This document shows positions 10,610 to 21,204 of a DNA stretch of 64,000 nt, one piece after another. The notes under the pieces are model-generated. The model did not search any database, was not told the origin of the DNA, and saw only the letters and a program-made list of their open reading frames with translations. Each line of letters starts with the position of its first letter. The first letter of the stretch is position 1. This DNA comes from Lucinisca nassula (taxonomy: Eukaryota > Mollusca > Bivalvia > Lucinida > Lucinidae). The translations under genes and the position numbers were made by a program. The DNA lies in the NCBI GenBank assembly GCA_963580285.1, contig OY757016.1, forward strand, positions 41,803,124 to 41,867,123. Direction: 5' to 3'.

Positions 10610-11150
10610 AATCTTAGACACAGACTCCTTGTAATGCTTTCCACGTGCTGACTGATATAAATCTCAGCTTTAAAGAACATAGCTGCCCCCAAGAATCAGA
10701 TACTTGCCCCACACATATTTTTCTCATCTTCCCTTCTGTACGAGCACCCTTTGCAGACACTGAGATCATAGCTGTCACATGGATCAGATATTTGATCCAC
10801 ACCTCCGTTTATCTTCTCTTCTGTGGGAACACCCTTTGGCAAAGAGGAACACATCTAGTACCTCTGTCTGCACCTTAGACATTGCTTGCAATCTTTATGA
10901 CTAATAAACTTCGCATCTAAGCACTGTCAACATCCTGAAAAGCAAGGCTTACAGAGCCAGAGCCTTGCTTTACCCAATTTGCTACATAAAACTTGCCACC
11001 ATTTGGACACATGCAAGCATGCCAGAAAGGCCAGGAGGCGTAAGGATATCTTTTCGATCCTCGGTATACTGTTTCTACCCATTAAAATCGCCTCATACGC
11101 AACATATTTTTCATGATAAAATAAGAAAAATCTAAAATAAACCTAAATTC
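10610..11150. other. No firm feature upstream of the LINE relic
   Basis: Could be earlier coding sequence of the - strand LINE relic, given proximity, but no RT motif is legible. Confidence 0.4.
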
Positions 11151-11157
11151 AGTGTTA

Positions 11158-11303
11158 CCCAGAAGGCAAACGTCGCTAGGGTAACGTCAAATCAACGTCG
11201 GTGTAACGTCACGACGTTGCACCGACGTTGATGTGACCTTGCACAAATGTCATGACGTACCGACGCCGATGTGACGTCACAATTACGTCATGTGCCTTCT
11301 GGG
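11158..11303. mobile_element. MITE with CCCAGAAGGCA ends
   Basis: CCCAGAAGGCA at the left and TGCCTTCTGGG at the right, with several AACGTCG/CGACGTT inverted blocks between. AATTCAG occurs near both ends and may be a target duplication. Confidence 0.7.
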
Positions 11304-11449
11304 AATTCAGCTAAAATAAAGACTTATTCTCCTTTTAAAAAGCATATTCATAAGGCTTAAGTTATTCTTTCTAGTATTTTGTACGTTTCCTCAGTGACCT
11401 CTGGTAAGAGACCATCTTTTGGGCTGCTCAAAAGTGGTCTTAAAGTAAT

Positions 11450-12540
11450 TGCATTGTATTTGTTATTTACAGCTGTCGGAAGAAGTTCTAAAGGACTTAA
11501 GAACAAGCTCAATGCAGTCATGGAAATCGAGCCATCGGGGGTCGAGCCACTAAAGTCTTGTTTTATATAGAGAGTATTCATTCTTCTATCTTAAATATGG
11601 GATTTATAAACTGAGGGAGGTAAAACAATACAATAAAGAAACGAGAGCTTACCTCCCTCGGTTTTAATATAGGAGAAATGAATAATCTGTATATTACATG
11701 CACTCCCACAAACTTTGGAAACAGTTTGGATCTTAGATTTTGGATCTGAATTTCGGTACAGTTCATGTTTCTAGTTCAATCAGCATAGTATAACAGAAGC
11801 TGACTGGAAGAAAAACTGGATGGGCGCCATTTTGAAATCTGAATAAAAATAGAAGAAACAAAGTCTTTCAGTGGTAAAACAACTAAAAATGTGAGATTAA
11901 AGAAAACAAAGCGTACTTCTTATTCAATGGTTATTTGAATGTTTTCTTTGTTTAAACGTAGCATCCAACTCAAACGTCACGCATTCTGAACGCCTGTTGA
12001 TATCTTCTCATTCGTCATTGTGATGACGCCATTGAAAACGTCGCCGTGACTGAAACTTTTCCCGCGTTTTGTAAGCTTCCGCAAAGACGCGAGAATAATG
12101 TTTTAAATCTACCGCGTTTGAATATAACGACTTCATTGCAAACGTAACATCTTGTATCTTCTACACAAAGTAGTTCCAGCTAAAGAGATTTATTTCTCCG
12201 GCAAAGAGGAAATATTTCTTCTTAGCAAAAAGGAAAAAACCAAGTTTACATGTATGTCTGGTAGAAATCCTGGTATTTCTCTGTTATGCATGTAATATTA
12301 TGTTTTATGTGCGTAATTGTGGATAGCCGGTATAATCTGGATGATGATAAATTTACTAAGAAAGACCAAACGAAACAAACAATGCCCGGAGAAACAGACA
12401 TGCGTAAAAACACAGGCTTAAGGACACTCATAAACTGTTTTAGCCGACGTATTAAGAAAGGGCCCTTTGCATTTTCCCTAATTATGTTCTTCAAATCCGT
12501 ATGTACATCCAGCTTATGGGGTTATAGACGCCATTCTTGA
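11450..12540. other. Largely unique sequence
   Basis: About 1 kb with little repeat similarity, immediately upstream of the Ly6 gene. It holds GCGC-rich and GTGATGACGCCATTG-like stretches near 12000-12080. It may include the Ly6 promoter or 5' UTR, but no motif decides this. Confidence 0.35.
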
Positions 12541-12554
12541 AGGTCTCTTCTACA

Positions 12555-12646
12555 TGTCTGTAAGCAGCAAAGGCTCAGGCGCGTCTGCGCATGCGCAGAC
12601 TTGCGCATGCGCAGATTCGCCAGAGCCTTTGCTGGTCGTCAAAGCA
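12555..12646. repeat. Family-H-like hairpin
   Basis: CAGCAAAGGCTC ... GAGCCTTTGCTG arms around GTCTGCGCATGCGCAGAC and a second GCGCATGCGC. Confidence 0.75.
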
Positions 12647-12723
12647 ACAATTACCTTTTCTCGTGAAAAAGGGACATCTCTGGGACATTTTTAGTTGCAC
12701 TATTTAACGTACATTAATGAATT

Positions 12724-12745
12724 ACTATATATATATATACATATA
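12724..12745. repeat. (TA)n microsatellite upstream of Ly6 exon 1
   Basis: CTATATATATATATACATAT about 200 bases before the first ATG. It could double as an AT-rich promoter element, but nothing else supports that. Confidence 0.6.
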
Positions 12746-12946
12746 TTGTTTTATATTGTGGTTTTATGGTATTTTTCAGAATTAGAGAAAATAAATAAAT
12801 TCGGATATTTCAATGATGGATGATGGATGATTTATGGACTTACTTTGAAAACTTCTAACAAAAAGTAACCGACTGCCGACTATAATAAACTAACATTAAT
12901 AAAATTATAACGATTAATGTCGTTGCCATTGGAAATTATTTTTAAT

Positions 12947-13007
12947 ATGAATAATTTGCTGGTGTGTGTCATTTTCGTGGTTGCCTGTTTAGGGTTTCAA
13001 ACACAAG
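12947..13007 (+). CDS. Ly6/uPAR-like three-finger protein, exon 1 (signal peptide)
   Basis: First coding exon of a secreted or GPI-anchored three-finger protein. It encodes MNNLLVCVIFVVACLGFQTQ, a typical hydrophobic secretory signal, and ends one base into the next codon at AAG|GTAAGC, a good donor, so intron 1 is phase 1. An upstream in-frame ATG at 12917 would add ten residues (MSLPLEIIFN). The ATG at 12947 is preferred because the signal peptide then starts at the hydrophobic run. Separate signal-peptide exons followed by phase-1 introns are usual in the Ly6 family. No promoter can be called with confidence: a (TA)n run at 12725-12740 is the only AT-rich motif upstream. The SINE-C copy in intron 1 begins only about 30-50 bases past the donor. 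Confidence 0.8.
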
Positions 13008-13039
13008 GTAAGCATTGTACTGCCCCAGCCACCCCCCCC

Positions 13040-13610
13040 CCCCCACCCGCTACCACCCACCCAACGGAGCTTGGTGAGATAGATTGGGCTACATGGTGCT
13101 TCCGCGCAGAGCTGAAATCGACCGAACTTGAGTACTGGTATAGTAGTCGCAGTTAAGATTGACTAGGCGGAGCTATTCAGGTGTTGTCAATATATGTCAA
13201 ATTCGCTGAGTCCACCAGAAGATTCGGTAGAGTGCCTTTCGCACGCTTTCTACTAGCCTGACGAAATGGTCTTATACGCCACAACTATGCTCTTGTTACA
13301 GTTGAATTCACACAACCGGGTGACTTGGTTTACATTTTTGTTAATGGAATATTCCTATAGCAGGTACAAACTATAGCTCCGCCTAGTCAATTTTATCTGC
13401 GACTACTATAAACTGCTTAGAAAATCTAAGCCTGGACCAGGAAAAGTGTTTCGAGTCAGACCATCCCTGAAACACTAGCGGATTCTTAAGGCGGTAGGGC
13501 TGGAGATGTCATTTCATCTCAATGTCGGGTAAAATTCTCACCAAAGAAACGTCTCCATTAACTAAATAGTGATGACGAGGATGTAAAACCTAAACAAAAG
13601 CTAACAAACC
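13040..13610 (+). mobile_element. SINE-C split by a 268-bp TA-flanked MITE
   Basis: The 5' part (13060-13140, GGGCTACATGGTGCTTCCGC) and 3' part (13409-13605, AACTGCTTAGAAAATCTAAG to GATGTAAAACC) join at the GTACTGGTA|AACTGC position of SINE-C. The MITE at 13141-13408 lies between. It begins within about 50 bases of the Ly6 exon 1 donor. Confidence 0.82.
13141..13408. mobile_element. TA-flanked MITE with ~36-bp terminal inverted repeats
   Basis: Left end 13141-13176 (TAGTAGTCGCAGTTAAGATT...) is the inverse of right end 13373-13408 with few differences (shared GACTAGGCGGAGCTAT core). TA duplications are at 13139-13140 and 13409-13410. The interior has no transposase. Probably mobilised by a Tc1/mariner enzyme. 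Confidence 0.88.
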
Positions 13611-13654
13611 AAGGTAAGCATCGAGTGAACCAAACATTGGCATACTCATATTAC

Positions 13655-13795
13655 AACACGAGTAATTCTTATAAGCTATCCCGTGCTCGTAAGAACCGTC
13701 TCAGTGAGGCTGTTCTAAGAGTATATACCAATTACCTAATTTTTGAGCAAAAATAAAAAAATGATAAGTGCCCGTATGAAACCCTAATTTCCATT
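13655..13795. mobile_element. Family-A MITE core fragment
   Basis: Diverged core CGTAAGAACCGTCTCAGTGA then GGCTGTTCTAAGAGTA, with ATTTTTGAGCAAAAATAAAA. Confidence 0.55.
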
Positions 13796-13796
13796 C

Positions 13797-13935
13797 CGCT
13801 GATTCAGGAAGGGCAGTTGTCAGTTTCTGGAATAAATGCGCCCTGTACTGATTTACCACTTATGTATTTATACTGACCGATATGATCTTTATAGTGTTGA
13901 CTGGGCCGTTGAACTCAAAACAAACAAACCAAATT
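13797..13935 (+). mobile_element. SINE-D 3' part
   Basis: CTGATTCAGGAAGGGCAGTT, TGACCGATATGATCTTTATA, GTTGACTGGGCCGTTGAACT and a CAAA-rich tail. Confidence 0.7.
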
Positions 13936-14344
13936 CCATAATCGGGCTACTATGCAAGAATGAAAGATTCTTCGAATTTGTGCAAAAAGCTAAGATTAAG
14001 ATCGGCCTGCGTACTCACTCGGTTGGAATACAGCCTACCAGAAAAGACAGGCCTTGTGTCAACGTGCATCTATACATCGTATTGCGAAGAATCAGATCAG
14101 GCTGCGCATCTGTACGAAGACATATTTTCATTTGTCGCGGCTTATATATAATTATGTTCATTGTGAAGTACCTTGGTGGAAAATGGGTCACTAAATGTGA
14201 CATGGTGACATCTTCACTGTTTGAGTAAAGTTTGTACATTTTTGTAAACCTTACTACTCATGAAACAAAGCTGACACCCCTATAATTAGCAATGGACCAC
14301 TCCATGCTCATTAGGAGGAATGTCCCATTGTCATATATGGGTTA

Positions 14345-14535
14345 ATCAAAGGCAAAGGGGTGCGAGTCGGCCCATCCACACTTATAAACCCTATTGGTTT
14401 CATTGGGCGGCAGGGCTTCAGATGTTATTTCATCTCAGTGTTGGGTAAAAGTCCCACAAAATTGGAAGCAACGTCTCCAAAATGACCTTTACAGTGTTGA
14501 CGGGGACGTTAAACCTCAAATCAAACAAACAAAAC
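14345..14535 (+). mobile_element. SINE-C 3' half
   Basis: From GGTGCGAGTCGGCCCATCC to GACGTTAAACCTCAAATCAA and a CAAA-rich tail. Confidence 0.85.
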
Positions 14536-14599
14536 AAACAAAATGATTCAAGCCCCTGTGCTCTCGCTCTCTCTTTCTCCTTACTCGCAGGTGTATTTT

Positions 14600-14842
14600 G
14601 CCTACACAGTAATAATACACTAGAGATCTTTAACCTGCACACAGGGTGACTTTCCATGCATAGTGGGTCTCCAGTAAACGTCCCGACCCGAAGGACGACG
14701 CACTCCATGGCATTCCTCCCTGCAAATGATGCCAGTGGAGAAAGTTTGGATACCAAAAATTACTGCCGTTGACGAGATCGAACCCGGAACCTATAGCAAC
14801 AGAGGCAAGTGCCCTAGCCAATGAGCTATCACGCTACACAGG
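14600..14842 (-). mobile_element. SINE-O, tRNA-headed
   Basis: Reversed, the head reads GTAGCGTGATAGCTCATTGG ... GGGTTCGATCTCG, with good box A and box B. It continues to CGTCCTTCGGGTCGGGACGT and GTTAAAGATC. The body is shared with the copy at 39.5 kb. Confidence 0.8.
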
Positions 14843-14944
14843 TTTGTCTCTCATAGAAGTATCGGCGATTATGACTCTACTAAACCTTTCAGCTACGTTG
14901 TGGCGTAAATAACGCACGGTCCAGGCGGAATGTAGTATCTATTT

Positions 14945-15369
14945 AAGACATAGATCAGCTCTTACTGTGATTTGTTGAGTAATATATCAGTAGTAAAGTA
15001 GATCAAATCAAGAGCGCGTAGCGCGCGTGATTTGTCTACTTACTACTGACCGACAAACTGTGATTTATTACTCAACAAATCATAAATTAGAGCTGATCTA
15101 TTTCGATTCTAACAGGCTGAAAATAGGCAATAATGCAGTTGTTTCCTTCAAAATCTCACAACTTTTCGCCATTGTAAGAAGAAATCCCGCTAAAATTATC
15201 GACTGAAACACATGCATTTATATCCTTTTCAAACGTTTTCGATGCGAGAAAATGACGTTACACCGTCTAACGTCAAGGAAATGTACAAATGCCGTCATAA
15301 GTCACGCTCTTCTTTGTCGTGATTTGTTGTAGAATAAACATTGCCTATAAAGGCGCACTGTGTTAGAAT
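14945..15369 (+). mobile_element. Family-B MITE ending beside Ly6 exon 2
   Basis: Two-part foldback. An ~170-bp palindrome (ATAGATCAGCTCTTACTGTG ... AGAGCTGATCTATTTC, centre GCGCGTAGCGCGCGTGATTT) is followed by a second unit from GATTCTAACAGGCTGAAAAT to GCGCACTGTGTTAGAAT, whose ends are also inverted. It stops 16 bases before the exon. Confidence 0.85.
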
Positions 15370-15385
15370 CCAAATTCTATTTCAG

Positions 15386-15538
15386 CTCTCAAAGACAAAG
15401 TGTTCCAATGTTTCAAGTGCGAGAGTGACTACGGCGGTCTTTGTACAGATGGGTTTCACTCTACCGGCGTACAGGTGGTCAACTGTTCAGGAAGCTGTGT
15501 TAAGATGAAATACCACATCAACGTTAACGAGTTGACAA
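15386..15538 (+). CDS. Ly6/uPAR-like three-finger protein, exon 2 (fingers 1-2)
   Basis: Second exon, residues 21-72 of the 140-aa product. The acceptor is TTCTATTTCAG|CT and the donor is ACAA|GTAAGG. Both junctions are phase 1, so the reading frame runs through all three exons. It carries the first five framework cysteines: C29 and C32 (QCFKCES, the Ly6 C-x2-C start), C40, C54 and C58. The spacing fits fingers 1 and 2 of a Ly6 domain. The 5' boundary is unusual: a family-B foldback MITE ends at about 15369, just 16 bases before the exon, so the branch-point region of intron 1 is probably transposon-derived. Family-level identity is secure from the full ten-cysteine pattern. The ligand and the specific subfamily cannot be told from sequence. 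Confidence 0.85.
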
Positions 15539-15893
15539 GTAAGGCAAGTTTTAAATTTAAACATGTTCTATAAAAGGGGTTATCCTTTAGAAGCAAAGCA
15601 CACCCCACAGAACTGGAAAAAGTGAAGCGTAAATGTTTTCTGGGCCAGACCAGGCCTAGCTAGTTTCGGCCAACTAGGCCTCATCAGTGACCCTCAAATA
15701 TTTTAAAAATCCACAATGGAATCAATGATCCCAAAGGACAAGAAAATATAAACTACACTATGATGTAGGGCAGGGAGACTTTTTACGACCGCCACACAGT
15801 CCCAAACACCAGCTGCAGTGACGTTAAATATGTTCGTCTGACATGAAAATATAAACTACACTATTTTTAGGCCTTTGCTTTCACAGTCGATAA

Positions 15894-16193
15894 CAGCCCC
15901 GCCCACTGGGACTTGAAGTAATAGTTGGGCTGCATGATGCTTCCACGCAGAGCTGAAACCGACCGCACACGAGTACTCATAAACCGCTTAGAGGATCTAA
16001 GACTGCCCAGGCAAAGCGGTGCGAGTCGGACCGTCCATGCTTATGCACCCTATTGGTTTCATTGGGCGACAGGGCTTGAGATGTCATTTCATCTCAATGT
16101 CGGGTAAAAGCCCCACAAAATTGGAAGCAACGTCTCCAAAATGACATACATAGTGTTGACGGGGACGTTAAACATCAATTCAAACATAAAAAA
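15894..16193 (+). mobile_element. SINE-C, full length with target duplication
   Basis: Complete SINE-C in Ly6 intron 2. Flanks are CACAGTCGATAA (15882-15893) and CACTGTCGATAA (16194-16205), a 12-bp duplication with one change. Confidence 0.88.
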
Positions 16194-16239
16194 CACTGTC
16201 GATAATGCTCGACTTTTCAAATAAGGTAGAACCAGATGG

Positions 16240-16345
16240 AGGTTTTGTTTTGTTTGTATTCGGGTTTAACGGCCCAGTCAACACCTCCTAAGATATTTTT
16301 GAGCCGGTCAGTTTACCTATCCACACTTTTCCTGGGCAGGCTTAT
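16240..16345 (-). mobile_element. SINE-D 3' fragment
   Basis: Reversed tail GTTTAACGGCCCAGTCAACA through ACACTTTTCCTGGGCAGGCT. Confidence 0.7.
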
Positions 16346-16600
16346 ACGTAAAACACGCCTATACAAATGCATTGAAAATTTTACCAACAAAGAAAATGAA
16401 AATTTTCAGTTAACAATTCTGACATTTTTCATATTCATACTCCAAACATAGGTTGCAGGTGCCCGTTAGAACCGCCTCAATGAGGCGGTTCTAACGGGTA
16501 ACCACAACCTATGTGTTGGAACAAAAATTAGAAAAATAATGTTTACCCCTGTTAACCCGTTTTCTCTACAAAATGAGGGTTAGAGGGGTGTTCATAATGA
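16345..16600. mobile_element. Family-A MITE
   Basis: Left GTAAAACACGCCTATACAAA, perfect core ACCGCCTCAATGAGGCGGT, right arm ATGAGGGTTAGAGGGGT. Abuts a SINE-D fragment. Confidence 0.78.
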
Positions 16601-16844
16601 GAGCCGTTTCAGATTTCAGCCTGTTAAATGCATTATTATGCAGATAACTAGGGAAAGAACAAACAAAATCGAGGCTTCTTACACTTTAGAGGAAACGGCC
16701 CTCGATAATGTGGATTCTATTAATACATTGGAATACTCATATTAGACATTTTTCACTAGGACGGAGAACGGACTTAGGAGATGGAAATGGACTTTATCAG
16801 CTGGGATCATCTCAACGTTATTTGTTCCTATATCTAAAATGCGT

Positions 16845-17103
16845 ATACAGTTGACGACAATTTGGTTTTATATTATTTCAACGGCACTTTAAAGATTATT
16901 TCCCTAATTTAGAGCCGATCGTCAACCAGAGAAGGGCGGTAACCGTGGTACCCGGAGTAAAGCCGCATGACCTTTCACTGCAGAACTTGGCGTCTCGCAT
17001 GAGACTCGAGCGAGGATCGAAACTACAATAGTGATAGACCTACAGTGATGATAGACCTGATGATAAAGAGGCAGTACTCTTAACCACTGAGCCACTGAGG
17101 CAT
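16845..17103 (-). mobile_element. SINE-L, diverged copy
   Basis: Reverse-oriented SINE-L. The GAGCCGATCGTCAACCAGAG, CAGAACTTGGCGTCTCGCAT and CACTGAGCCACTGAGGCA blocks are recognisable in order. Diverged, with no clear target duplication. Confidence 0.7.
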
Positions 17104-17372
17104 GTTCACTAACGAGGTATAATTACAAGAGAAAAAAAGAGAAAGAAATAGAAAAACGACTGACATACAATTGTGTTCGCAGGTCCATTGTGATTCTGTC
17201 AAACTATCTAACTTATAGAGGATCTTACCGGTTTGCCTCTGACTGGAATAAATCCCCTAAATGGCAGATTGGAAAACAACGTTTTCAAGAATAACCGGTT
17301 GAATTCAGGTGCCTTCTAGACCGTTACCAAATTAGTTCAATCACACTCAATGCAATATGAACCGAGTCGTTA

Positions 17373-17615
17373 TTTTTTTTTTTTTTTTTTTTTTTGGTTT
17401 GGGTTTTACGGCCCTTTCAAGATTATTTCACTCATATCGAGCCGATCGTTAATCATAGGTGGGCGAAAACCGGAGTACCCGGAGAAAAACCACCTGACCT
17501 TCCGTTGCAGAACTTGGCGTCTCACACGTGACCCGAGCGAGGCTCGAACCCACGGCGGTGAGAGACCTAATGACTAAGAGTCAGCGCTCTTATCCATTAG
17601 GCCACGGAGGCCCGT
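17373..17615 (-). mobile_element. SINE-L, full-length copy with 15-bp target duplication
   Basis: tRNA-headed SINE in reverse orientation. It has a poly(T) run at 17373-17395 (A-tail) and a body shared by all SINE-L copies (GGTCAGGTGGTTTTTCTCCG when reversed). Its head has box A-like TGGCCTAATGG and box B-like GGGTTCGAGCC. The target duplication TGAACCGAGTCGTTA is exact at 17358-17372 and 17616-17630, which fixes both ends. Confidence 0.9.
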
Positions 17616-17715
17616 TGAACCGAGTCGTTAGCATTCGATAAGAACTTGAAGACAACGCACAATGTACAGCAACCGTAGCGATTAAACTTATTTCGTTGAT
17701 CGCTATCGGGATGAA

Positions 17716-17744
17716 ATGCTTTCTTCAAGCCCCGATTGTCGGGG
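17716..17744 (-). mobile_element. SINE-C 5'-end stub
   Basis: TTCTTCAAGCCCCGATTGTC then GGGGC is the reversed 5' tip of SINE-C. It directly abuts the (GA)n run. Confidence 0.6.
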
Positions 17745-17762
17745 CGAGAGAGAGAGACAGAG

Positions 17763-17843
<81 letters not shown>
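17745..17843. repeat. (GA)n microsatellite
   Basis: About 100 bases of GA repeats with a few C/A interruptions near the left. The long Ser-Leu frame on the - strand is an artefact. Confidence 0.97.
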
Positions 17844-17845
<2 letters not shown>

Positions 17846-18051
17846 AAGTGTAGTAACGTAAGAACACACTTAAATGCAGTGTCTGATTATAGGCTTTGAT
17901 TATGTTTGTATCTCGATGGCGTTCAGTTTAGATGAAGTTCTCAGTGATCGTTCGAACAATGAACCATTGCCCAGCATCTAAGCAACGTCGCGTCAACATC
18001 GACGCGAATACGATGCTGCAAACATGTTGTGTGTCCTCTGGGTGTATTTTG

Positions 18052-19375
18052 ACTAAGAAACCAGTGCTTCAGCTGAAGTGCACGACCCGCCGAATATGAG
18101 AGTTACCATATATGGGTCTGGCGGCCAATTTGGTCATGTGACCTGGACCTAAAACGGTTCCCCCAATAAATGCGCCTTATCGTAAGGAGCAAAAATATAT
18201 CTTATACTTTAGTACTGTATACTGAATCGTTTGCAGGATAAAATGCATTCTCACATTTTCCAATACAAAAGCATATGTGTCAAAATTTGACCTAGGCACA
18301 AAGAAAGTCAAGGTCAACCCAGGGTCACCATTTTAGCAATTTATGATGGGCCTACGCCCCAGATGCCATTTATCAAGTTTCGTGGAAATCTGCCCAGTGG
18401 TTTCCCCCCCATCCCAAAGAGGCTCCATATGAAATTTGACTTCAATCGGCCCAACGGTTTCCGAGGAGAAGCAGTTCGAAAATTTTCACATTTTTCGCCT
18501 CGGCGAGGCTATACTAAATGGAATGTAATATTTCGCAAGTTCATTGATATCTAGCAGTATGCCAAAAAATGTTTAAATATTCCAAGCGGTTAAGTCACTA
18601 TCACCAATTTTCACAAACGGGTTACGGACGGACAGACAGACAGACAGACCATATATGGCTTGGCGGCCATTTTGGTCATCTGACCTGGATCCCATGAGCA
18701 AAATTTGGTTTCCCCCATCCCATAGAGGCCCCATATGAAATTTGACTTCAATCGGCCCAATGGTTTCCGAGGAGAAGCAGTTCGAAAATTTTCACATTTT
18801 TCGCCTCGGCGAAATGGACTAAATGGAATGTAATATTTCGCAAGTGCATTGGTTAGATCTCATTGATATCTATCAGTATGCCAAAAATTGTTTAAATATT
18901 CCAAGCGGTTAAGTCACTATCACCAATTTTCACAAACGGGTTACGGACGGACAGACAGACAGACCATATATGGCTTTGCGGCCATTTTGGTCATGTGAGC
19001 TGGATCCCATGAGCAAATTTTTGTTTCCCCCATCCCATAGAGGCTCCATATGAAATTTGACTTCAATCGGCCCAACGGTTTCCGAGGAGAAGCAGTTCGA
19101 AAATTTTCACATTTTTCGCCTCGGCGAGGCTATACTAAATGGAATGTAATATTTCGCAAGTTCATTGGTTAGATCTCATTGATATCTATCAGTATGCCAA
19201 AAATTGTTTAAATATTCCAAGCGGTTAAGTCACTATCACCAATTTTCACAAACGGGTTACGGACGGACAGACAGACTTGACAGACTGACCGAATGACAGA
19301 ATGACACGGTGATTTTAGGGCACTCTTAGAAAATCAACCGACTTCAGTCGGTCGCTTTTTCTGCGGGTCGTGCAA
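18052..19375 (+). mobile_element. Array element T1 (319-bp units)
   Basis: Pearl/HINE-like layout: a 5' palindrome CTTCAGCTGAAG (18067-18078), then subterminal repeat TGCACGACCCGCCGAA (18079-18094), and its partner TTCTGCGGGTCGTGCA at 19359-19374. Three tandem units lie between, each with GGGTTACGGACGGACAGAC (18619, 18938, 19254; period ~316-319). A 3' hairpin ACCGACttcaGTCGGT lies just before the right end. No coding capacity. It is in Ly6 intron 2 and abuts a family-B MITE. Confidence 0.82.
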
Positions 19376-19777
19376 TAGATCAGCTCTAGCAGTGATTAGT
19401 GTTGAGTAAAAAATGGAGGTCAATTAATAAAGTAGCTCAACTCACGAGCGCGTATCGCGAATGATTTTTCTACTTACAACTGACCTACAAACCATGATTT
19501 ATTACTCGGCAAATCATTGCTAGAGATGATATATCGACTGTAATTCGCCCAATCTTCCACCATTTTTAGAAGAAATCCAGCGTATTTCATTGACTATGTC
19601 ATACACATTTATGTCCTTGTGTAACGTTTCACCGTCTAACGTCAATGAGTCTAAGCGTTTACGTCATGAACTGGTTGCTTTTAGTGACGTCACTCGTCAC
19701 CCTCTTTCGACTAGTGCTTTGTTGCATGATAAATCACAGTTCCTTTCCATTGCCTACATAGGCGTGATGTGTTAGAA
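19372..19777 (+). mobile_element. Family-B MITE
   Basis: AATAGATCAGCTCTAGCAGT, centre GAGCGCGTATCGCGAATGAT, and right end GGCGTGATGTGTTAGAAT. Directly abuts array element T1. Confidence 0.8.
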
Positions 19778-20029
19778 TGGCAATTTATTACTTTCAAAAT
19801 AGAGGTGAAGCAATGATCAGAAACCGATACAATTAACCTACAGCTCCCGCCAGGGATCCCTACAAACTGGTACAGATACCTATGCGAACAGTGTAGGTCT
19901 ACTTAGATGGCTCTTCTGGGCTTCAGGATATAAACTGTTCGCTATCCTGTCAACCCTTAAGATGCCGGAAGAACTGTATCATAACATGCCGCCTGTTTTT
20001 GTCGTCTGCTGAATCTACTTGCAAACTTC

Positions 20030-20112
20030 TTGCATACTGGCAAACAGCGTAGGCCCCGATCAGACTGCTCCTAGAGGAGCAGTCTTATCTTGATCCATTC
20101 GGTTTCCATCAA
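20030..20112. repeat. Family-H hairpin
   Basis: GGCAAACAGCGTAGGCCCCG, ATCAGACTGCTCCTAGAGGA, GCAGTCTTATC. Confidence 0.7.
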
Positions 20113-20309
20113 TTACCTTTTAAGTAACCAACGGACGACAGAGCATACGACAGTTGTTGTGACTGGCTTAGGGTTGAGATTGTGCTTGGGTGAATTCCAA
20201 GGAAACTTCCTTCCACGTAACTCCCCATGCTACTTTTTCTCAGCTGGGTTCCCAGGAGACTTGCTTACCTCGCTCATCTGAGGTCCCTAGTATAGTTCGT
20301 CCCAGTTAA

Positions 20310-20515
20310 GTGCTTGCTGTCAGTTTTATCATTAGGCCTCTCATCGCTTTTGATTCGAGCCTCGCTAAGGTCACAGGTCTGACGCAAAGTTCTGTAACGG
20401 AAGGTCAGGTGGTTTTTGTCCGGGTACTTCTGTTTTCTTAAAACTTTGACTAACGATCGGCTCGAAATGTGTAAAAAATCTTGAAAGGGACGTAAAAATA
20501 TATATAAAAAATAAT
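20310..20515 (+). mobile_element. SINE-L copy
   Basis: Forward SINE-L with box B ATTCGAGCCTCGC, body GTAACGGAAGGTCAGGTGG and AACGATCGGCTCGAAATG, and an A/T-rich tail. The tRNA-like head is degraded. Confidence 0.75.
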
Positions 20516-20633
20516 TGAAAAAGATAAATGAATAAATGTTTTATTGCATCCCTTACAGACCTTGCTTATGTGTATTCCGTAGATACCTTCGTCTTACACA
20601 GAGACTTCACCTTATGTGACTTCCCTAGAGAAT

Positions 20634-20912
20634 AGGCCCCGCCCGCCGGGGCTTCTAGAAATAGATTCGGTTGCATGGTGCTTCCACGCAGACGTGAAAC
20701 TGACGGTACATGAATACTGCCATCCCCTTAGCACACAGCTTCTGCATGCAAAGTGGTGCGAGTCGGACCACCCACTGCATATAAGACCGAGAGAGGACTT
20801 GAGATGCCATTTCATCTCAATGTCGGATAAAAATACCACATATTAGGAAGTAAAATCCCCAAAATGGCTGAAATAGTGTCAACGGGGACATTAAACCTAA
20901 ATTCAAACAAAA
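20634..20912 (+). mobile_element. SINE-C, diverged copy
   Basis: GCCCCGCCCGCCGGGGCTTC start, GCATGGTGCTTCCACGCAGA, GAGGACTTGAGATGCCATTT, and tail GGGGACATTAAACCTAAATT. Confidence 0.8.
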
Positions 20913-21204
20913 GTTCCATGGAGACCTCCCTCATGTGAGTTCCCTTGAGACTTCACCTGAGGTGAGTTCCCGCGGACTACGCCTCAGGTTACCCTGCAGA
21001 CTCCGCATTTTGTCAGTCCCCTGGAGACTTCTATTCGATAAGGAGTCTGGATATTCACCTCAGGACTAGTAGGTGAGGCCTAAGTTGAGTTCAGTGGAAA
21101 TTTTGCCTCTGGTGATTTCCCCGGAGACTTCGCTTCAGGCAAGTATCTGGAGACTTCGTCTTATGTGAATTAAAAACTGTCACTCTATCAGTGAACAAGA
21201 GGTG

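Noticed and set aside
15925..16107. Recurring ~60-aa frame starting MGCMMLPRRAE (also at 5.3, 27.4, 33.9 and 42.4 kb)
   Set aside because: It is the conserved SINE-C body read in one frame. It appears at every SINE-C copy in either orientation and lacks codon conservation.
17597..17869. Ser-Leu repeat protein
   Set aside because: Translation of a (GA)n microsatellite.
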